From positions 1 through 46,847 of the forward strand of contig JAMXLO010000101.1 in assembly GCA_024280945.1 (NCBI GenBank): a DNA stretch of 46,847 bases. The letters are read 5' to 3'. The notes under the pieces were generated by a model that saw only the letters and a program-made list of their open reading frames with translations, did not search any database and had not been told where the DNA came from. The translations under genes were made by a program, and so were the position numbers. The DNA is from Acetobacteraceae bacterium. GTDB lineage: Bacteria; Pseudomonadota; Alphaproteobacteria; Acetobacterales; Acetobacteraceae. Shown piece after piece: positions 7,859 through 17,118 of the stretch. How positions within the stretch are numbered: position 1 is the first letter of the stretch; each line of letters starts with the position of its first letter.

Positions 7859-10800
7859 TCAGGTCATGGCTTGTGCCAGGCAGGATTCGGCCGAACCGGC
7901 CCCGCTGCGATACGTCAGAAGTGCACGGCAGGCGGAGGCAGGAGGCAGGCCCATCGGCAACAGGGTCCCGCGGCCCGTGGCGCGGATCCGTGCCGACGGA
8001 GCACCGATGTCGAACCCCACCGCGTCGAGCCCGGCCTGCCAGATCTGTGACAGCGTGAAGCTCCATGTCTCCGGCCACAGTGCCGGCAGAAATCCAAGCT
8101 GCGCATCCTGGGCACGAATAAGTTCAAGTACTTCGTTCTCTTCATATCGCCCGGTGATGTGGACGACGCCGGTATCCAGCAAACGTGCGTCGTCGCAGGT
8201 GTGGCCAACGACCGCGAATTCCAATGCGAGTTGCTGGCGCGCCGCATGCCGTGCGCACGCTAACAGATACTCGTAACCCTTATCGATGCCGATACCACCG
8301 ACCACCACAACGCGCATGCGCAACCCGACCGGATTATGCGTTCGTGGCGGAAGTACCGCGTCGTCCTCCCACGGCCTGACAACACAGACGGCGCGAGCGA
8401 AATACCGAATGACCCGTGCAGCGACATCCTGGCTTGGCACCACCACACGCCGCGCACCGGCGAAGACGCCGCGCGAACGCAGCTGCAGCCGCGAGGGACC
8501 AATGTCTTCGTCTATGCGTCCGCCAATATCCGCATAGCAGGCCTCGCAGGCGTCGCCACCTGGTTCGCCGCAATAACGCTTGTCCACTCCGACGAACGTA
8601 ATGCGCGGGCACACCCAGGCATAGTCGTGCACCACCAGATCATACGGCACATCGAGCGCTTGCGCGATCGCGAGCAGCGCTGGATCGTGACCAACGAAAT
8701 GATGCAATTCCACCCGCACTGGCCTATCAGCACGCAGGAATCTGGCAAGCTCCGTCAGACCTTTGCCGACATCGAAGCTCAGATTCGGAAATGCATCATC
8801 CATCCCGTCGAGCAAGCGGCACTGGCGGCGACCTTGTGAGTCGCTGCCTGGCACAAGCACGATTGGGCGCAGGCCTGTGGCGGCAATCTCGCGGCATCGC
8901 TCGGCGACACGACGCTTGACCCCACCTTCACGGCCGTGCGTCAGCAGCACGACCGCGCCTTTGCGTGACCGCCGCTGCCGCCAACGCTCGGCGTCCAGCC
9001 GAAAGCGGGCCGGTGCCAAAGGGTCCGCAGCACGGAACTGGGCGACCATCTTGTCATACCCAGGGTGCAGCCGATTGACGATCGCGAGGTTGCGCGCCAA
9101 AAGGTGCGTCTGAGCATCCCCGAACGAGCCACCACCAGCGTGAGCGACGAATACGCCAGGTACCGCGACATGACGCCATCCGAGGTGGCGCGCGCGAAGG
9201 CAAAAGTCATTCTCCTCGCCGTAGCCCTGCGCGAATAGATCCTCGCGCAACAGCCCGACCTGTTTCAGACAATCGCGACGTAGGTAAACACAGAATCCAT
9301 GCGCCGTGGGGACCTCGATCACCGCATTGCCGTTAGCGCGACGTGCAAGGCGATCGAGTTCGAGCGTCGCCGCTTCATCCGGCACTGCATTGGATCCACC
9401 CTCGCGCGGATAACTGAAGACTGACGCGTCGTTGGAAAACGGCGTCGCAGAACCGATGTCAGGCTCGGCATACGCGGCATCGGCCAGGCGTTCGATCCAG
9501 TTCTTCGGCACCAGCGTGTCGCTGTTCAGCAGAACGACATCACGGTTCCCCGCTCGCCGGATGCCAGCATTGGCCGCGGCAGGAAAACCGCTGTTGGTCA
9601 CTTGGCGATGCAGGACGATGTGGCCCCGATCGGCCAAGCCTTGCAGCGCACTGACCAGCTTCGCTTCGGGTGATGCATCATTGACGACAACGCAGCGTGC
9701 ATTTGCCGGCGAGGAGCTGAGCACGCTCGCGATGCAGGCAAGCGTCTGCTCGTACCCCCGGTACACCGGGATGACCACGTCGATGCGGGAGGCGCGTGTA
9801 ACCCGATTCGGGCCTGAATGCGCTCCAACGATTTCGGCTGGTACGGCCGCCAAACTCAGATCGACGGCATCTGTGCCCCGGATGGAGCCGGCAGGAAATA
9901 GCCGACGCACCAGTTCAGCGGCGCCGGCCGCGTTGCGCCGTTCCGCCAGCGGATTCAGCGGGCTGCCGTACAGGTTCCTGCCCGCATCGTCCTGCACGGT
10001 AATCACCCCCGACATCGACCGGATGGCAGTGGCGGGGACGTGCAGCAACCGTGGACGCGCAAACGGCTTGATGTGCTGCACATCAGATGCCGGTTCATTG
10101 AGTGTGATCCGCAGGGATTTGCCTTTGGTGTCGCGTATCGTGACCGCCGGCACGCAGTGTGGATCGTGCGGAAACCATGCCCAGCCGCTCAGGTCGCCAT
10201 CGATGGTGGAGACAAACCCTTCCAACGTCCCGATGACAGATGCCTGCAACGGACTGCCCAGAAGGTGACGTCCATCCAGGCAAACCGAAACCAGGCTGGC
10301 GCTTCGCCATGCATCAGGCAGAAGGAACAGTGAGCGCCGGTGCCCGTCCTCATTCCTGGTCCGGCGTGGACGGATGCCGAGCGACACACCGTCATCGAAT
10401 GATATCGCTAGTCGGTCCATCCGGCCCGCTGCGAGCAGCAAAGTGACATGCAAAGCCCCGTCGGCCGACAGCGCGCACCATCCGGCATCGCCGTGCTGAG
10501 TCGCGATCACATCGTGCAGGTGCTGGTTCGCCGGGTCCCGCGGGTGGCCGTGGCAGGACAGCGATACCTCCAGGGCGCGCCGGGCTTGCTCGTGATGGTT
10601 CAGCCTATGACGCGCCGCCGCGAGGCCCAGCCAAGCCTCCTGCACGTCATCGCGATGCGCCACCAGCTTGAAGGCTTCGACGGCACCGGAATCGTGCAAG
10701 CTGAGATACGCGGCACCGATCGCCAGGGTTATCTCGGAATCCGAGGGTGCCAGTCGCTGCGCGTAGAGGTAATGACGCAGGGCCGACCTGGTATCACCCT

Positions 10801-10864
10801 GCTGGACCGCTGCCCTGGCGCGCTCGCAGGCACTCGTCACCGCAGCGCTGCGATCGCCCCTCAA
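7859..10864 (-). CDS. large multidomain glycosyltransferase (TPR - GT2 - GT4)
   Basis: A 1001-residue protein that probably adds two sugars to a surface polysaccharide or glycan. Residues about 10-105 look like degenerate TPR helices. About 130-310 have no clear assignment. About 360-600 form a GT2 (GT-A) domain: [47 protein letters not shown] and [13 protein letters not shown]. From about 635 to the end lies a GT4/GT1-like (GT-B) domain with [20 protein letters not shown] and [12 protein letters not shown]. No transmembrane helices are apparent, so it should be cytosolic or peripheral. The start is a TTG with AGGAG 7-8 bases upstream; a GTG eight codons in is the alternative. No other polysaccharide genes are nearby. 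Confidence 0.85.
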   Translation of the reverse strand: MRGDRSAAVTSACERARAAVQQGDTRSALRHYLYAQRLAPSDSEITLAIGAAYLSLHDSGAVEAFKLVAHRDDVQEAWLGLAAARHRLNHHEQARRALEVSLSCHGHPRDPANQHLHDVIATQHGDAGWCALSADGALHVTLLLAAGRMDRLAISFDDGVSLGIRPRRTRNEDGHRRSLFLLPDAWRSASLVSVCLDGRHLLGSPLQASVIGTLEGFVSTIDGDLSGWAWFPHDPHCVPAVTIRDTKGKSLRITLNEPASDVQHIKPFARPRLLHVPATAIRSMSGVITVQDDAGRNLYGSPLNPLAERRNAAGAAELVRRLFPAGSIRGTDAVDLSLAAVPAEIVGAHSGPNRVTRASRIDVVIPVYRGYEQTLACIASVLSSSPANARCVVVNDASPEAKLVSALQGLADRGHIVLHRQVTNSGFPAAANAGIRRAGNRDVVLLNSDTLVPKNWIERLADAAYAEPDIGSATPFSNDASVFSYPREGGSNAVPDEAATLELDRLARRANGNAVIEVPTAHGFCVYLRRDCLKQVGLLREDLFAQGYGEENDFCLRARHLGWRHVAVPGVFVAHAGGGSFGDAQTHLLARNLAIVNRLHPGYDKMVAQFRAADPLAPARFRLDAERWRQRRSRKGAVVLLTHGREGGVKRRVAERCREIAATGLRPIVLVPGSDSQGRRQCRLLDGMDDAFPNLSFDVGKGLTELARFLRADRPVRVELHHFVGHDPALLAIAQALDVPYDLVVHDYAWVCPRITFVGVDKRYCGEPGGDACEACYADIGGRIDEDIGPSRLQLRSRGVFAGARRVVVPSQDVAARVIRYFARAVCVVRPWEDDAVLPPRTHNPVGLRMRVVVVGGIGIDKGYEYLLACARHAARQQLALEFAVVGHTCDDARLLDTGVVHITGRYEENEVLELIRAQDAQLGFLPALWPETWSFTLSQIWQAGLDAVGFDIGAPSARIRATGRGTLLPMGLPPASACRALLTYRSGAGSAESCLAQAMT

Positions 10865-11047
10865 TTGGCTCCTGCTCCACCGGACTGCTCAGCCCTTGTG
10901 GCCTCACGCTAGTGAGAGGGCGTTAACGAAACCTTGCCACCGCTCAATCAGGCTTTGGCGATTCAACGGTGTGTGATGCCGCGCTGCTGCGACGGGTGAC
11001 TACCTATCGCGCTGGCCTGTTGGCCTCACACAGGGGACAAAACTGCG

Positions 11048-11221
11048 ATGCTGAAATTGGCGCTGTTCTTTCTGGTCATATCCCTGATCGCCGCGCTGTT
11101 CGGGTTTACCGGCATCTCGGCGGCTTCGGCTGATATTGCCAAGATCCTGTTCTTTATCGCGATCGTGATCTTCCTGGTCCTGCTGGTGGCGGGTCTGATG
11201 GCAGGAAGTACAATTTTCTAG
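11048..11221 (+). CDS. UPF0391/DUF1328 small membrane protein
   Basis: A 57-residue protein made of two hydrophobic helices separated by a short polar turn: [21 protein letters not shown], then [20 protein letters not shown], ending [13 protein letters not shown]. Length and sequence match the UPF0391 (DUF1328, YtjA-like) family of inner-membrane proteins. Members are widespread in proteobacteria and often stress-linked, but have no proven function. AGGGGAC upstream of the ATG is a good ribosome-binding site. It is followed by a strong hairpin and then the CBS-domain gene. Confidence 0.9.
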   Translation: MLKLALFFLVISLIAALFGFTGISAASADIAKILFFIAIVIFLVLLVAGLMAGSTIF

Positions 11222-11272
11222 GGACGGCTGCGACGCATTGTGCAGTGCACAGTGAATGTTTGCACCGGCACT

Positions 11273-11306
11273 CCCGCGCGGCGCATCATCGACGGCGCCG
11301 CGCGGG
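11273..11306 (+). other. perfect 12-bp GC-rich hairpin
   Basis: CCCGCGCGGCGC at 11273-11284 and GCGCCGCGCGGG at 11295-11306 are perfect reverse complements around a 10-base loop. It lies between the UPF0391 gene and the CBS gene, about 70 bases before the CBS start. There is no T-tract, so it could be an attenuating or RNA-stabilising structure rather than an intrinsic terminator. A second dyad (TGTGCA-G-TGCACA, 11239-11251) lies just upstream. Confidence 0.5.
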
Positions 11307-11376
11307 ATACCGATCCGAGGCAGCGGAATACGTGGGCGGATCGTGGCCTGTCCGGCAATAGCCAGGGAGGAAGGCC

Positions 11377-11814
11377 ATGACTACAGTCGCCGCGATCCTC
11401 AAGCACAAGGGTTATCAGGTCACGACGGTCAGCCCGACGCTGTCGATTGAACGCGTTGCCAGCGTACTGGCCGAGCAGCGTATCGGCGCCGTGCTGGTGG
11501 TCGACAGCGCGGCGCAACTCCTAGGCATCGTGAGCGAGCGCGACATTGTCCGCTGCCTGTCGGCCAATGGTGCACGCACGCTGGAGATGACCGCAGGTCA
11601 GTTGATGACGCGAGCGCTGCAGGTAGCCCATCCTGACACCACGGTGGCTGAAGCGATGGCGCGCATGACGGTTGGCCGCTTCCGTCACTTGCCGGTGATG
11701 GACCGCGATACCCTTGTGGGGCTGATCAGCATCGGCGATGTGGTCAAGGCGCGGATCATGGAGCAGGAGGACGAGGTCGACAACTTGAAGGCCTACGTCG
11801 CGGGCTCAGCCTGA
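11377..11814 (+). CDS. CBS-pair domain protein
   Basis: A 145-residue protein consisting of two CBS motifs (about residues 8-65 and 75-132), which together form a Bateman module that binds adenine nucleotides such as AMP, ATP or NAD. Diagnostic pieces are RIGAVLVVDSAAQLLGIVSE, followed by RDIVRCLS, and HLPVMDRDTLVGLISIGDVV with a conserved aspartate after each strand. No catalytic domain is attached, so it probably senses energy state and acts on a partner. GGGAGGAAGG lies directly upstream of the ATG. Confidence 0.93.
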   Translation: MTTVAAILKHKGYQVTTVSPTLSIERVASVLAEQRIGAVLVVDSAAQLLGIVSERDIVRCLSANGARTLEMTAGQLMTRALQVAHPDTTVAEAMARMTVGRFRHLPVMDRDTLVGLISIGDVVKARIMEQEDEVDNLKAYVAGSA

Positions 11815-11873
11815 CCACTTTACCCGAGGTTCATTCTCCACCGGGATAATCCGGGCGGCAGAGGGTTCCCCTG

Positions 11874-12287
11874 GTGGCGATCACCGATCGGCGTGAGATC
11901 GAATTTGACCTGCAGACGGTGCGACTGGTGCTCGAATGGTCGCCCCGTGCCGCGCAGGCCTTCGGGTTGCCGCCATTCACGCCGACCGCCGTGCATGGCA
12001 ATCCGGCTGACGGTGTCGTCGAAGTCACGTATGGGGAACTGACCTCGATACGGGTGTTCATGCTGCGCGCTGAGGCGTTGGGGGCGATCCTCATCTCCTA
12101 CTGCAATCGCGTCGGGATGCCGATGCCCAGGTACGCCGATAAGGGTGTGCGGATCGAATGCGATCACGTGGTGGTGTTGTTGTCTCGTCGTCAGGACGCC
12201 GCGCCGGCCCCGGAACTACCAGAGCCACCCGTTGGCCGGATCCCCGAGGCCGTCCGCGCGTGGTCCTGGATCGAGGCCGATCACTGA
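11874..12287 (+). CDS. conserved hypothetical protein, unrecognised
   Basis: A 137-residue predicted soluble protein that I do not recognise. It starts at GTG with GAGGG 8 bases upstream. The first 100 residues look like a folded alpha/beta domain: EIEFDLQTVRLVLEWSPRAA, VEVTYGELTSIRVFMLRAEA, YADKGVRIECDHVVVLLSRR. A proline-rich linker and WSWIEADH follow. There is no signal peptide or membrane helix. It lies 59 bases after the CBS gene and 66 before the hydrolase, all on the plus strand. Codon use looks like the neighbours, which supports it being real. Confidence 0.6.
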   Translation: MAITDRREIEFDLQTVRLVLEWSPRAAQAFGLPPFTPTAVHGNPADGVVEVTYGELTSIRVFMLRAEALGAILISYCNRVGMPMPRYADKGVRIECDHVVVLLSRRQDAAPAPELPEPPVGRIPEAVRAWSWIEADH

Positions 12288-12353
12288 CCAGGCCGACTTG
12301 TCCGCCTCAATCGCGCCATCCAGAGTGGCCTGCCACGATGCAGGGGGGCGGTT

Positions 12354-14381
12354 ATGATCAACCGGGTCGAATTGCAGATTGACGAGCGGGTACCATTCGC
12401 CGCCGGCCATGGTTTCGGAGACGTAGGGGCTTATGAGCGTCTGTCAGGCCGTGCTCACTTCGCAGTCGATCCCCGTTCGGTGGCGCAGCAGGACGTGGTG
12501 GATCTGGACAAGGCACCCACCGATGCGGCCGGGCTGGTTCGCTTTGCCAGCGACTTCATGATCCTGAAGCCGGTCGAGATGCAGCGCGGCAACCGCCGTG
12601 TATTCTACGACTATGGCAACCGCGGTCATAAGCGCGCGCTGCAGTTCTACAATGATGCGCCGCACAACAATGCACCGATCACCTTGGCGCACGCGGGAAA
12701 CGGCTTCTTCATGCGGCGCGGCTATGCCGTCGTGTGGCTGGCGTGGGAAGGAGACATGCTGCCGGGCGACCAGCGTATAGTGCTTGACGTGCCGGTGGCG
12801 ACGGACAACGGCCAGCCGATCACCGGGCGTATTCGGGTTGAATACATCGCCGATGCCCCGGGGATCTCTTGCTTTCCACTCAGCGGCAGGATCGCCGCCC
12901 ATTCCTATGCCACGGTGTCGCGCGATACGCGCCAGGCGGTGCTCACGCGGCGGCGTTACCCCTACGATACACCCGAGGTGATCCCGCCTGACGAGTGGCA
13001 ATTTTCCAGCCTCCAGGCAGGCAGCGGGGGAGAGACGCAGTCGCTGGAGCATGCGGTCGTTCCATCCGATCGGCACATCTACCAGCCAGCCGGCTTCCGG
13101 CCCGGTTGGATCTACGAACTTATCTATACAGCAAAGGACCCGCTGGTGCATGGTCTCGGGCATGTCGCCGTGCGCGATTTCATCAGCTTCCTTAAGTACG
13201 ACGCGACGGATGCCAACCCACTGTGCGGCGCTGAGAAGGCGTATGCTTGGGGACGCTCGCAAACCGGCCGCTGCCTGCGCGACTTCGTCTATCGCGGCTT
13301 CAATGCCGATGCCGAAGGACGACGCGTCTTCGACGGCGTGCTGCCGCACGTTGCAGGGGCGGGACGGAAGTGGCTGAACCATCGCTTCGCCAGCCCCATT
13401 GTGTCGGGCGGGCAGCAGTATGAGGACCACTTCAACATCGCCGACAGCTTTCCATTCTCCTACGCCTGGTCGACCGACCATCTGACCGGGAGGCAGGACG
13501 CCATCCTGAAGCGGCCCGATACTGATCCTTTGATATTTCATACCCAGACGTCGACGGAGTACTGGGTCCGCCGTGGTTCCCTGGTGCATACCGACACGCA
13601 GGGCAACGACCTCCCGCAACCCGACACGGTCCGCGTCTATTGCTGGGCCAGTTCGCAGCACTTTGCCGATCCCCAGCCGAAGGCGCCATCGCGCGGGCAC
13701 GGGCAGAATTTTTCCAACGTCGTATCTACGTCGATGTTCTTCCGCGCCAATCTCGATGCGATGGACAAATGGGTGACCGAGGGCACACCGCCACCGGCAA
13801 GCCGGGTCCCGCTGCGCGCGAACGACACCCTGGTCGACATCGAGGCGTGGCGGCGGCAGTTTCCCGCCATTCCTGGCGTGGCCACACCAGCCTCGCCGAA
13901 CCTGCTGCCACTGCTGGATTTCGGTCCCGATGTAGAGCGCGGCATATTGCGCGAGCCGCCGCGCCTTGTGCCAAGCGGCAACGCCCCAGAGGCGCCAGGC
14001 AAACAGTACGCGGTGCTCGTGCCTTCGGTTGATCGCGATGGCAATGACGTAGCGGGCGTCCGCGCACCGATGGTTGCCGCACCTCTCGGCACATATTCCG
14101 GGTGGAACCTGCGCGCGCGGGGCCATGGTCATGGGGCACAATTGAGATTCGAAGGCAGCTACATCCCATTCCCTGAGTCGCCGCAGGAACGCGCGGTGAC
14201 GGGCGACCCACGGCTTTCGATTCTCGAGCGCTACCCCGACAAGGCGGCGTATGTCGCGGCAATCGCCGCGGCAGCGCGGGAACTGGTCGCGCAGGACCTG
14301 ATGCTGGAGGAGGACGTGGAACGCTGCGCGGCGACCGCGGCCGACTGGGGCCGGCCGCGGCACGACGTGTCACTGGAATAA
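12354..14381 (+). CDS. large alpha/beta-hydrolase-domain protein
   Basis: A 675-residue protein of the family annotated as alpha/beta hydrolase domain (large esterase-like proteins of 450-700 residues). The nucleophile elbow is GRSQTGRCLRDF with S302; nearby HGLGHVAVRDFISFLKY and RVFYDYGNRGHKRAL are family-typical. No signal peptide is visible, so it is probably cytoplasmic. GGGGGG lies a few bases upstream of the ATG. It probably hydrolyses an ester or lactone, but the substrate is unknown. It ends 6 bases before the convergent fibronectin type III gene. A long antisense frame overlaps most of it and appears to be a GC-rich shadow. Confidence 0.85.
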   Translation: MINRVELQIDERVPFAAGHGFGDVGAYERLSGRAHFAVDPRSVAQQDVVDLDKAPTDAAGLVRFASDFMILKPVEMQRGNRRVFYDYGNRGHKRALQFYNDAPHNNAPITLAHAGNGFFMRRGYAVVWLAWEGDMLPGDQRIVLDVPVATDNGQPITGRIRVEYIADAPGISCFPLSGRIAAHSYATVSRDTRQAVLTRRRYPYDTPEVIPPDEWQFSSLQAGSGGETQSLEHAVVPSDRHIYQPAGFRPGWIYELIYTAKDPLVHGLGHVAVRDFISFLKYDATDANPLCGAEKAYAWGRSQTGRCLRDFVYRGFNADAEGRRVFDGVLPHVAGAGRKWLNHRFASPIVSGGQQYEDHFNIADSFPFSYAWSTDHLTGRQDAILKRPDTDPLIFHTQTSTEYWVRRGSLVHTDTQGNDLPQPDTVRVYCWASSQHFADPQPKAPSRGHGQNFSNVVSTSMFFRANLDAMDKWVTEGTPPPASRVPLRANDTLVDIEAWRRQFPAIPGVATPASPNLLPLLDFGPDVERGILREPPRLVPSGNAPEAPGKQYAVLVPSVDRDGNDVAGVRAPMVAAPLGTYSGWNLRARGHGHGAQLRFEGSYIPFPESPQERAVTGDPRLSILERYPDKAAYVAAIAAAARELVAQDLMLEEDVERCAATAADWGRPRHDVSLE

Positions 14382-14387
14382 TCGAAC

Positions 14388-15401
14388 CTATGACACGGTG
14401 ATCGGCGGCGTCACGAGAGCGCCAATCGTCACGTCACCCGAGCCCTGAGCCAGCATCCACAGAAAGTACGTTCCAGAAGTAGCTGGCGCGGAAAAATACT
14501 GCCCCCATCCATTGGGCTGGCCGTCTGGAGCAGCCGTGATCAAGTTGGTGGTCGGTACCGTCGATGCACTGCTGGACCACGCGAATGCTGCCCCAGTGAC
14601 CGCTGTTGGGGCAGCTGTGGCAGTCAGGTTCGCACCGCCATTGGGTGCGACGCTCGCACCGTGGACCTGCGTTGTGGCAGCAGTCCAGTCTCCCGGCACG
14701 ACAGTGGCGCCCCAGGTGCTTGCGGTGCTGGCATCGGACCAGACGCCCGGAGTTCCGGAGGCACTGGTGGCCTGGACTTCGACATCGACCGAAGTAGCGC
14801 CCGGCAGGCCGATGATGGTGTAGGGGCTGGTGACGCCAGATACCGTTGTCCAGCTGCCGGAATTCGAAGTCCGGTAACGAAGGTTATAGCCTGCTGCGGC
14901 ACCATGCGTGCTGTCGGTGGTCGGCGCCGCCCAAGAGACCGACAGGCTGGTATTGGTCCCATCCGGCGGGGCCGCGACCTCCGATATCGTTGGGGCATTC
15001 GGAGCAGACTGCCCGGCGGCGGTGATCAGCGTGGAAGCCGCAGACCAAGCGCTGGCACCGGCGACGTTTGTGCTCTGAATGCGGACGTCAATTGCGGTGC
15101 TTGGTGGCAAGCCTGACAAATCGTACGGGCTGGTGACGTCCGAGACAGTGGTCCAGCTACCAGCACCGGAGGGGCCATACCGCAGATTATACCCCGAGGC
15201 CGCACCGTGCGTGCTGTCAACGGCGGGTGGACTCCAGGTCACGATGAGGTCGCTGCCGAGACCTTGGGCCAGAGACAGGCCCTGCGGCGTGTTCGGCAGC
15301 AACGTTATCGGAACTTGCGTCGCGGTTGGAGCGGTCGGCCGCAAAGGGGACATCATAACGGCCTGAGCCCGATTGCCTGGTGTCTGCGGATAAATTGGCA
15401 T
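14388..15401 (-). CDS. fibronectin type III repeat protein
   Basis: A 337-residue protein with two fibronectin type III domains (about residues 40-130 and 135-230), each with DSTHGAA(S/A)GYNLRY, GSWTTVS and VTSPY motifs. A serine/threonine/alanine-rich C-terminal domain of about 100 residues follows. FN3 proteins are usually extracellular adhesion or glycan-associated modules, but there is no clear N-terminal signal peptide, so export is unproven. The ATG at 15401 (MPIYPQTPGNRAQAVMM) has a weak ribosome-binding site, and the frame is open to another ATG at 15449. A much stronger site (GAGGGG) lies before an ATG pair at 15471/15468 in a different frame; see findings. Confidence 0.75.
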   Translation of the reverse strand: MPIYPQTPGNRAQAVMMSPLRPTAPTATQVPITLLPNTPQGLSLAQGLGSDLIVTWSPPAVDSTHGAASGYNLRYGPSGAGSWTTVSDVTSPYDLSGLPPSTAIDVRIQSTNVAGASAWSAASTLITAAGQSAPNAPTISEVAAPPDGTNTSLSVSWAAPTTDSTHGAAAGYNLRYRTSNSGSWTTVSGVTSPYTIIGLPGATSVDVEVQATSASGTPGVWSDASTASTWGATVVPGDWTAATTQVHGASVAPNGGANLTATAAPTAVTGAAFAWSSSASTVPTTNLITAAPDGQPNGWGQYFSAPATSGTYFLWMLAQGSGDVTIGALVTPPITVS

Positions 15402-15471
15402 GTTTCGATGCGCCCGTCTTCTGTGGCGTGAATAGCAGATAGTTAGCATATATTTTCTTTTGAGTCATCAT

Positions 15472-15616
15472 AAATAACCACCCCTCAAAATTGCCGGGTG
15501 TCGGAAATTAACAAAGGCTTAAGGTCGTCTCTGGAGATAGCGTCCGAAGCCGGATGCGGCTGAGGATCTGCATGTCAAGACTTGAGGTCCAATACAAGCT
15601 CAGTGAAGAAGGATAG
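15472..15616. other. AT-rich leader and spacer, no gene seen
   Basis: This non-coding stretch lies upstream of the FN3 gene and is noticeably AT-rich near 15430-15520 against a GC-rich background. On the minus strand it offers a promoter-like TTGTTA (15509-15514) and a strong GAGGGG ribosome-binding site at about 15481-15486. I see no convincing coding sequence in it. Confidence 0.4.
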
Positions 15617-15967
15617 TCTGGCCACGTCGATAAGCTGCGCACCGTCGTCCAGATCGCCATAGGTCAGGCACAGCCGCCGCCCGATGACCCGGTCGCCGCA
15701 CATCAACTGACACATCATCGGGCGATGGAGCACGTTCGCGAGGTCAAGGACGCGAGCGAGCTGTATGTCGGCAACCGGGTGAATCACCGCATCCGGACGT
15801 TTGCGCCCGAGGGCGAAGTCTTGGCGGAATGGACCGGCTTCGATGCGCCAAGCGACCTGGTTTTCGGTCGCGGGGTGATCTATGTCGCTGCGGCCGACGG
15901 TGTGTCTGGCTGGACGTCGAGGAGAACATCTACCTCGCACCATTCGACCGCGCGGTCAGCAAGCTGA
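15617..15967 (+). pseudogene. decayed NHL-repeat (beta-propeller) fragment
   Basis: An open plus-strand stretch without a clean start encodes text resembling NHL propeller repeats: ASELYVGNRVNHRIRTFAPE, then EVLAEWTGFDAPSDLVFGRG and VIYVAAADGV. After about 15905 the similarity continues in another frame (VWLDVEENIYLAPFDRAVSK), consistent with a frameshift. There is no upstream ribosome-binding site, an in-frame stop at 15614-15616, and no signal peptide, so this looks like the remnant of a longer gene. Beta-propellers of this type are usually secreted or periplasmic. The opposite-strand frame over the same region looks like a shadow. Confidence 0.45.
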
Positions 15968-15978
15968 CCAGAGCCTGG

Positions 15979-16986
15979 TCACCATACCATCGTGCGAGCT
16001 ACCTCACTGTTCCGTTTGTGCGGCAGCGTGCGCAATTCCCATTCGGCCACTGGCATGAACCGCGGTGCCAGGAAATGGTAGCTGCGGTTGAGCAGCAGCA
16101 ATATACCTTCGTCGAAGCCGATACCTGCAACATCCCATTCGGTTAGCAGCGCATGCCATGCACGTTGCGTACGATACAGCCAGTCCCGGTTGGACCGAAT
16201 GAAGACCCGCTGGCTATCGGCGTTGCGCAATGCCGACATCACTTCGCTCGTCTGCGCATCCAACTCGTCGAAGCGGTGGCTGATTTGCTTGAACGCAATG
16301 CTGGTCAGGCGGCGCACCTGCGTCAGTGTTTCAAGATGAGAACCGTCGCCGTGATAGCTCTGTGCCATGCGGTTCAGCTTGTCCGCCATCGCTTTCACCC
16401 GCCGGAGCAGCCGGTCGCGTAACGCTTCAATGTAGGCCAGCTCCTGAGCCAGTTCCTCTACCAGCTGGATGACCGCCTCACGCGAAGGCAACCCAAGCGC
16501 CTCTGCCGCCTTGGCAAAGGCTTGCTGCACCTGCACCTTGCGGGCGGGATCCTCCATCACCTGTAGCAGAGAGTGGGCATCCAGCGCCGGCGTTTCCGCG
16601 CCCGTGCCGGAATTCAGCCATGCGACCAACTGCCATTGCAGGCGGCCCTTGGCGATCTCCAGGTGCACCTGGTCAGGTTCCCAACTCGCCAGGCCACTTA
16701 GGACTTCAGTCGGCAGTGCATCGCCGACGCGCAGATAGGAGATGAAATCAAGCGACTGGGCTATCAGACCGAGCATGCGCCCGTCATTGGAATCGTCGTC
16801 GATTGCGAACTCCCGTTGCAGCGAACGCAACGGGATGGCCGCTTCCCGCTCCCCCAGTTTGACCACCATGACGGGAGCACCGTCCGATTCTGCCCGGCGA
16901 AACAACGGGTCGGCGAAAGAGGTGAATACCGGGTGCTGGAGGATGCAGTGCTCCGGCACAGCGAACGAATGCGAATCAGAGGTCAT
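15979..16986 (-). CDS. unrecognised 335-residue protein with helical/coiled-coil core
   Basis: I do not recognise this family. From the ATG at 16986 it is 335 residues: a mixed N-terminal third (VMVVKLGEREAAIPLRSLQR, YLRVGDALPTEVLSGLASW), then a long helical part (about 140-285) rich in A, E, Q, L and R with coiled-coil character (IQLVEELAQELAYIEALRDR, LLRRVKAMADKLNRMAQSYH), ending in HFLAPRFMPVAEWELRTLP. There is no signal peptide or transmembrane helix. The frame is open to 17403, but that part overlaps the divergent DUF1499 gene and has low-complexity shadow character. It diverges from the DUF1499/ABC transporter pair and may be functionally tied to it. Confidence 0.7.
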   Translation of the reverse strand: MTSDSHSFAVPEHCILQHPVFTSFADPLFRRAESDGAPVMVVKLGEREAAIPLRSLQREFAIDDDSNDGRMLGLIAQSLDFISYLRVGDALPTEVLSGLASWEPDQVHLEIAKGRLQWQLVAWLNSGTGAETPALDAHSLLQVMEDPARKVQVQQAFAKAAEALGLPSREAVIQLVEELAQELAYIEALRDRLLRRVKAMADKLNRMAQSYHGDGSHLETLTQVRRLTSIAFKQISHRFDELDAQTSEVMSALRNADSQRVFIRSNRDWLYRTQRAWHALLTEWDVAGIGFDEGILLLLNRSYHFLAPRFMPVAEWELRTLPHKRNSEVARTMVW

Positions 16987-17118
16987 GACCGAGGTCCGGT
17001 CGTCTCCGCCTGACATCCCAGCACAGTCCGGTGAACAGACCGTAAGTGGCGGGAAACTTGCAGCTTTGCGCGATCCGCGCCATGAGCGGTCCATGCGATC
17101 AGGCAACCGAACCCCCGC

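Noticed and set aside
12444-14363. Long minus-strand open frame (639 residues) across the alpha/beta hydrolase gene
   Set aside because: It has arginine/glycine/alanine-rich shadow composition, no family match I recognise, and lies opposite a gene with a clear nucleophile motif and ribosome-binding site.
15575-15943. Minus-strand open frame (122 residues) opposite the NHL-like fragment
   Set aside because: The plus strand carries NHL-like repeat text; the minus frame has no recognisable motif, and its start has no convincing ribosome-binding site.
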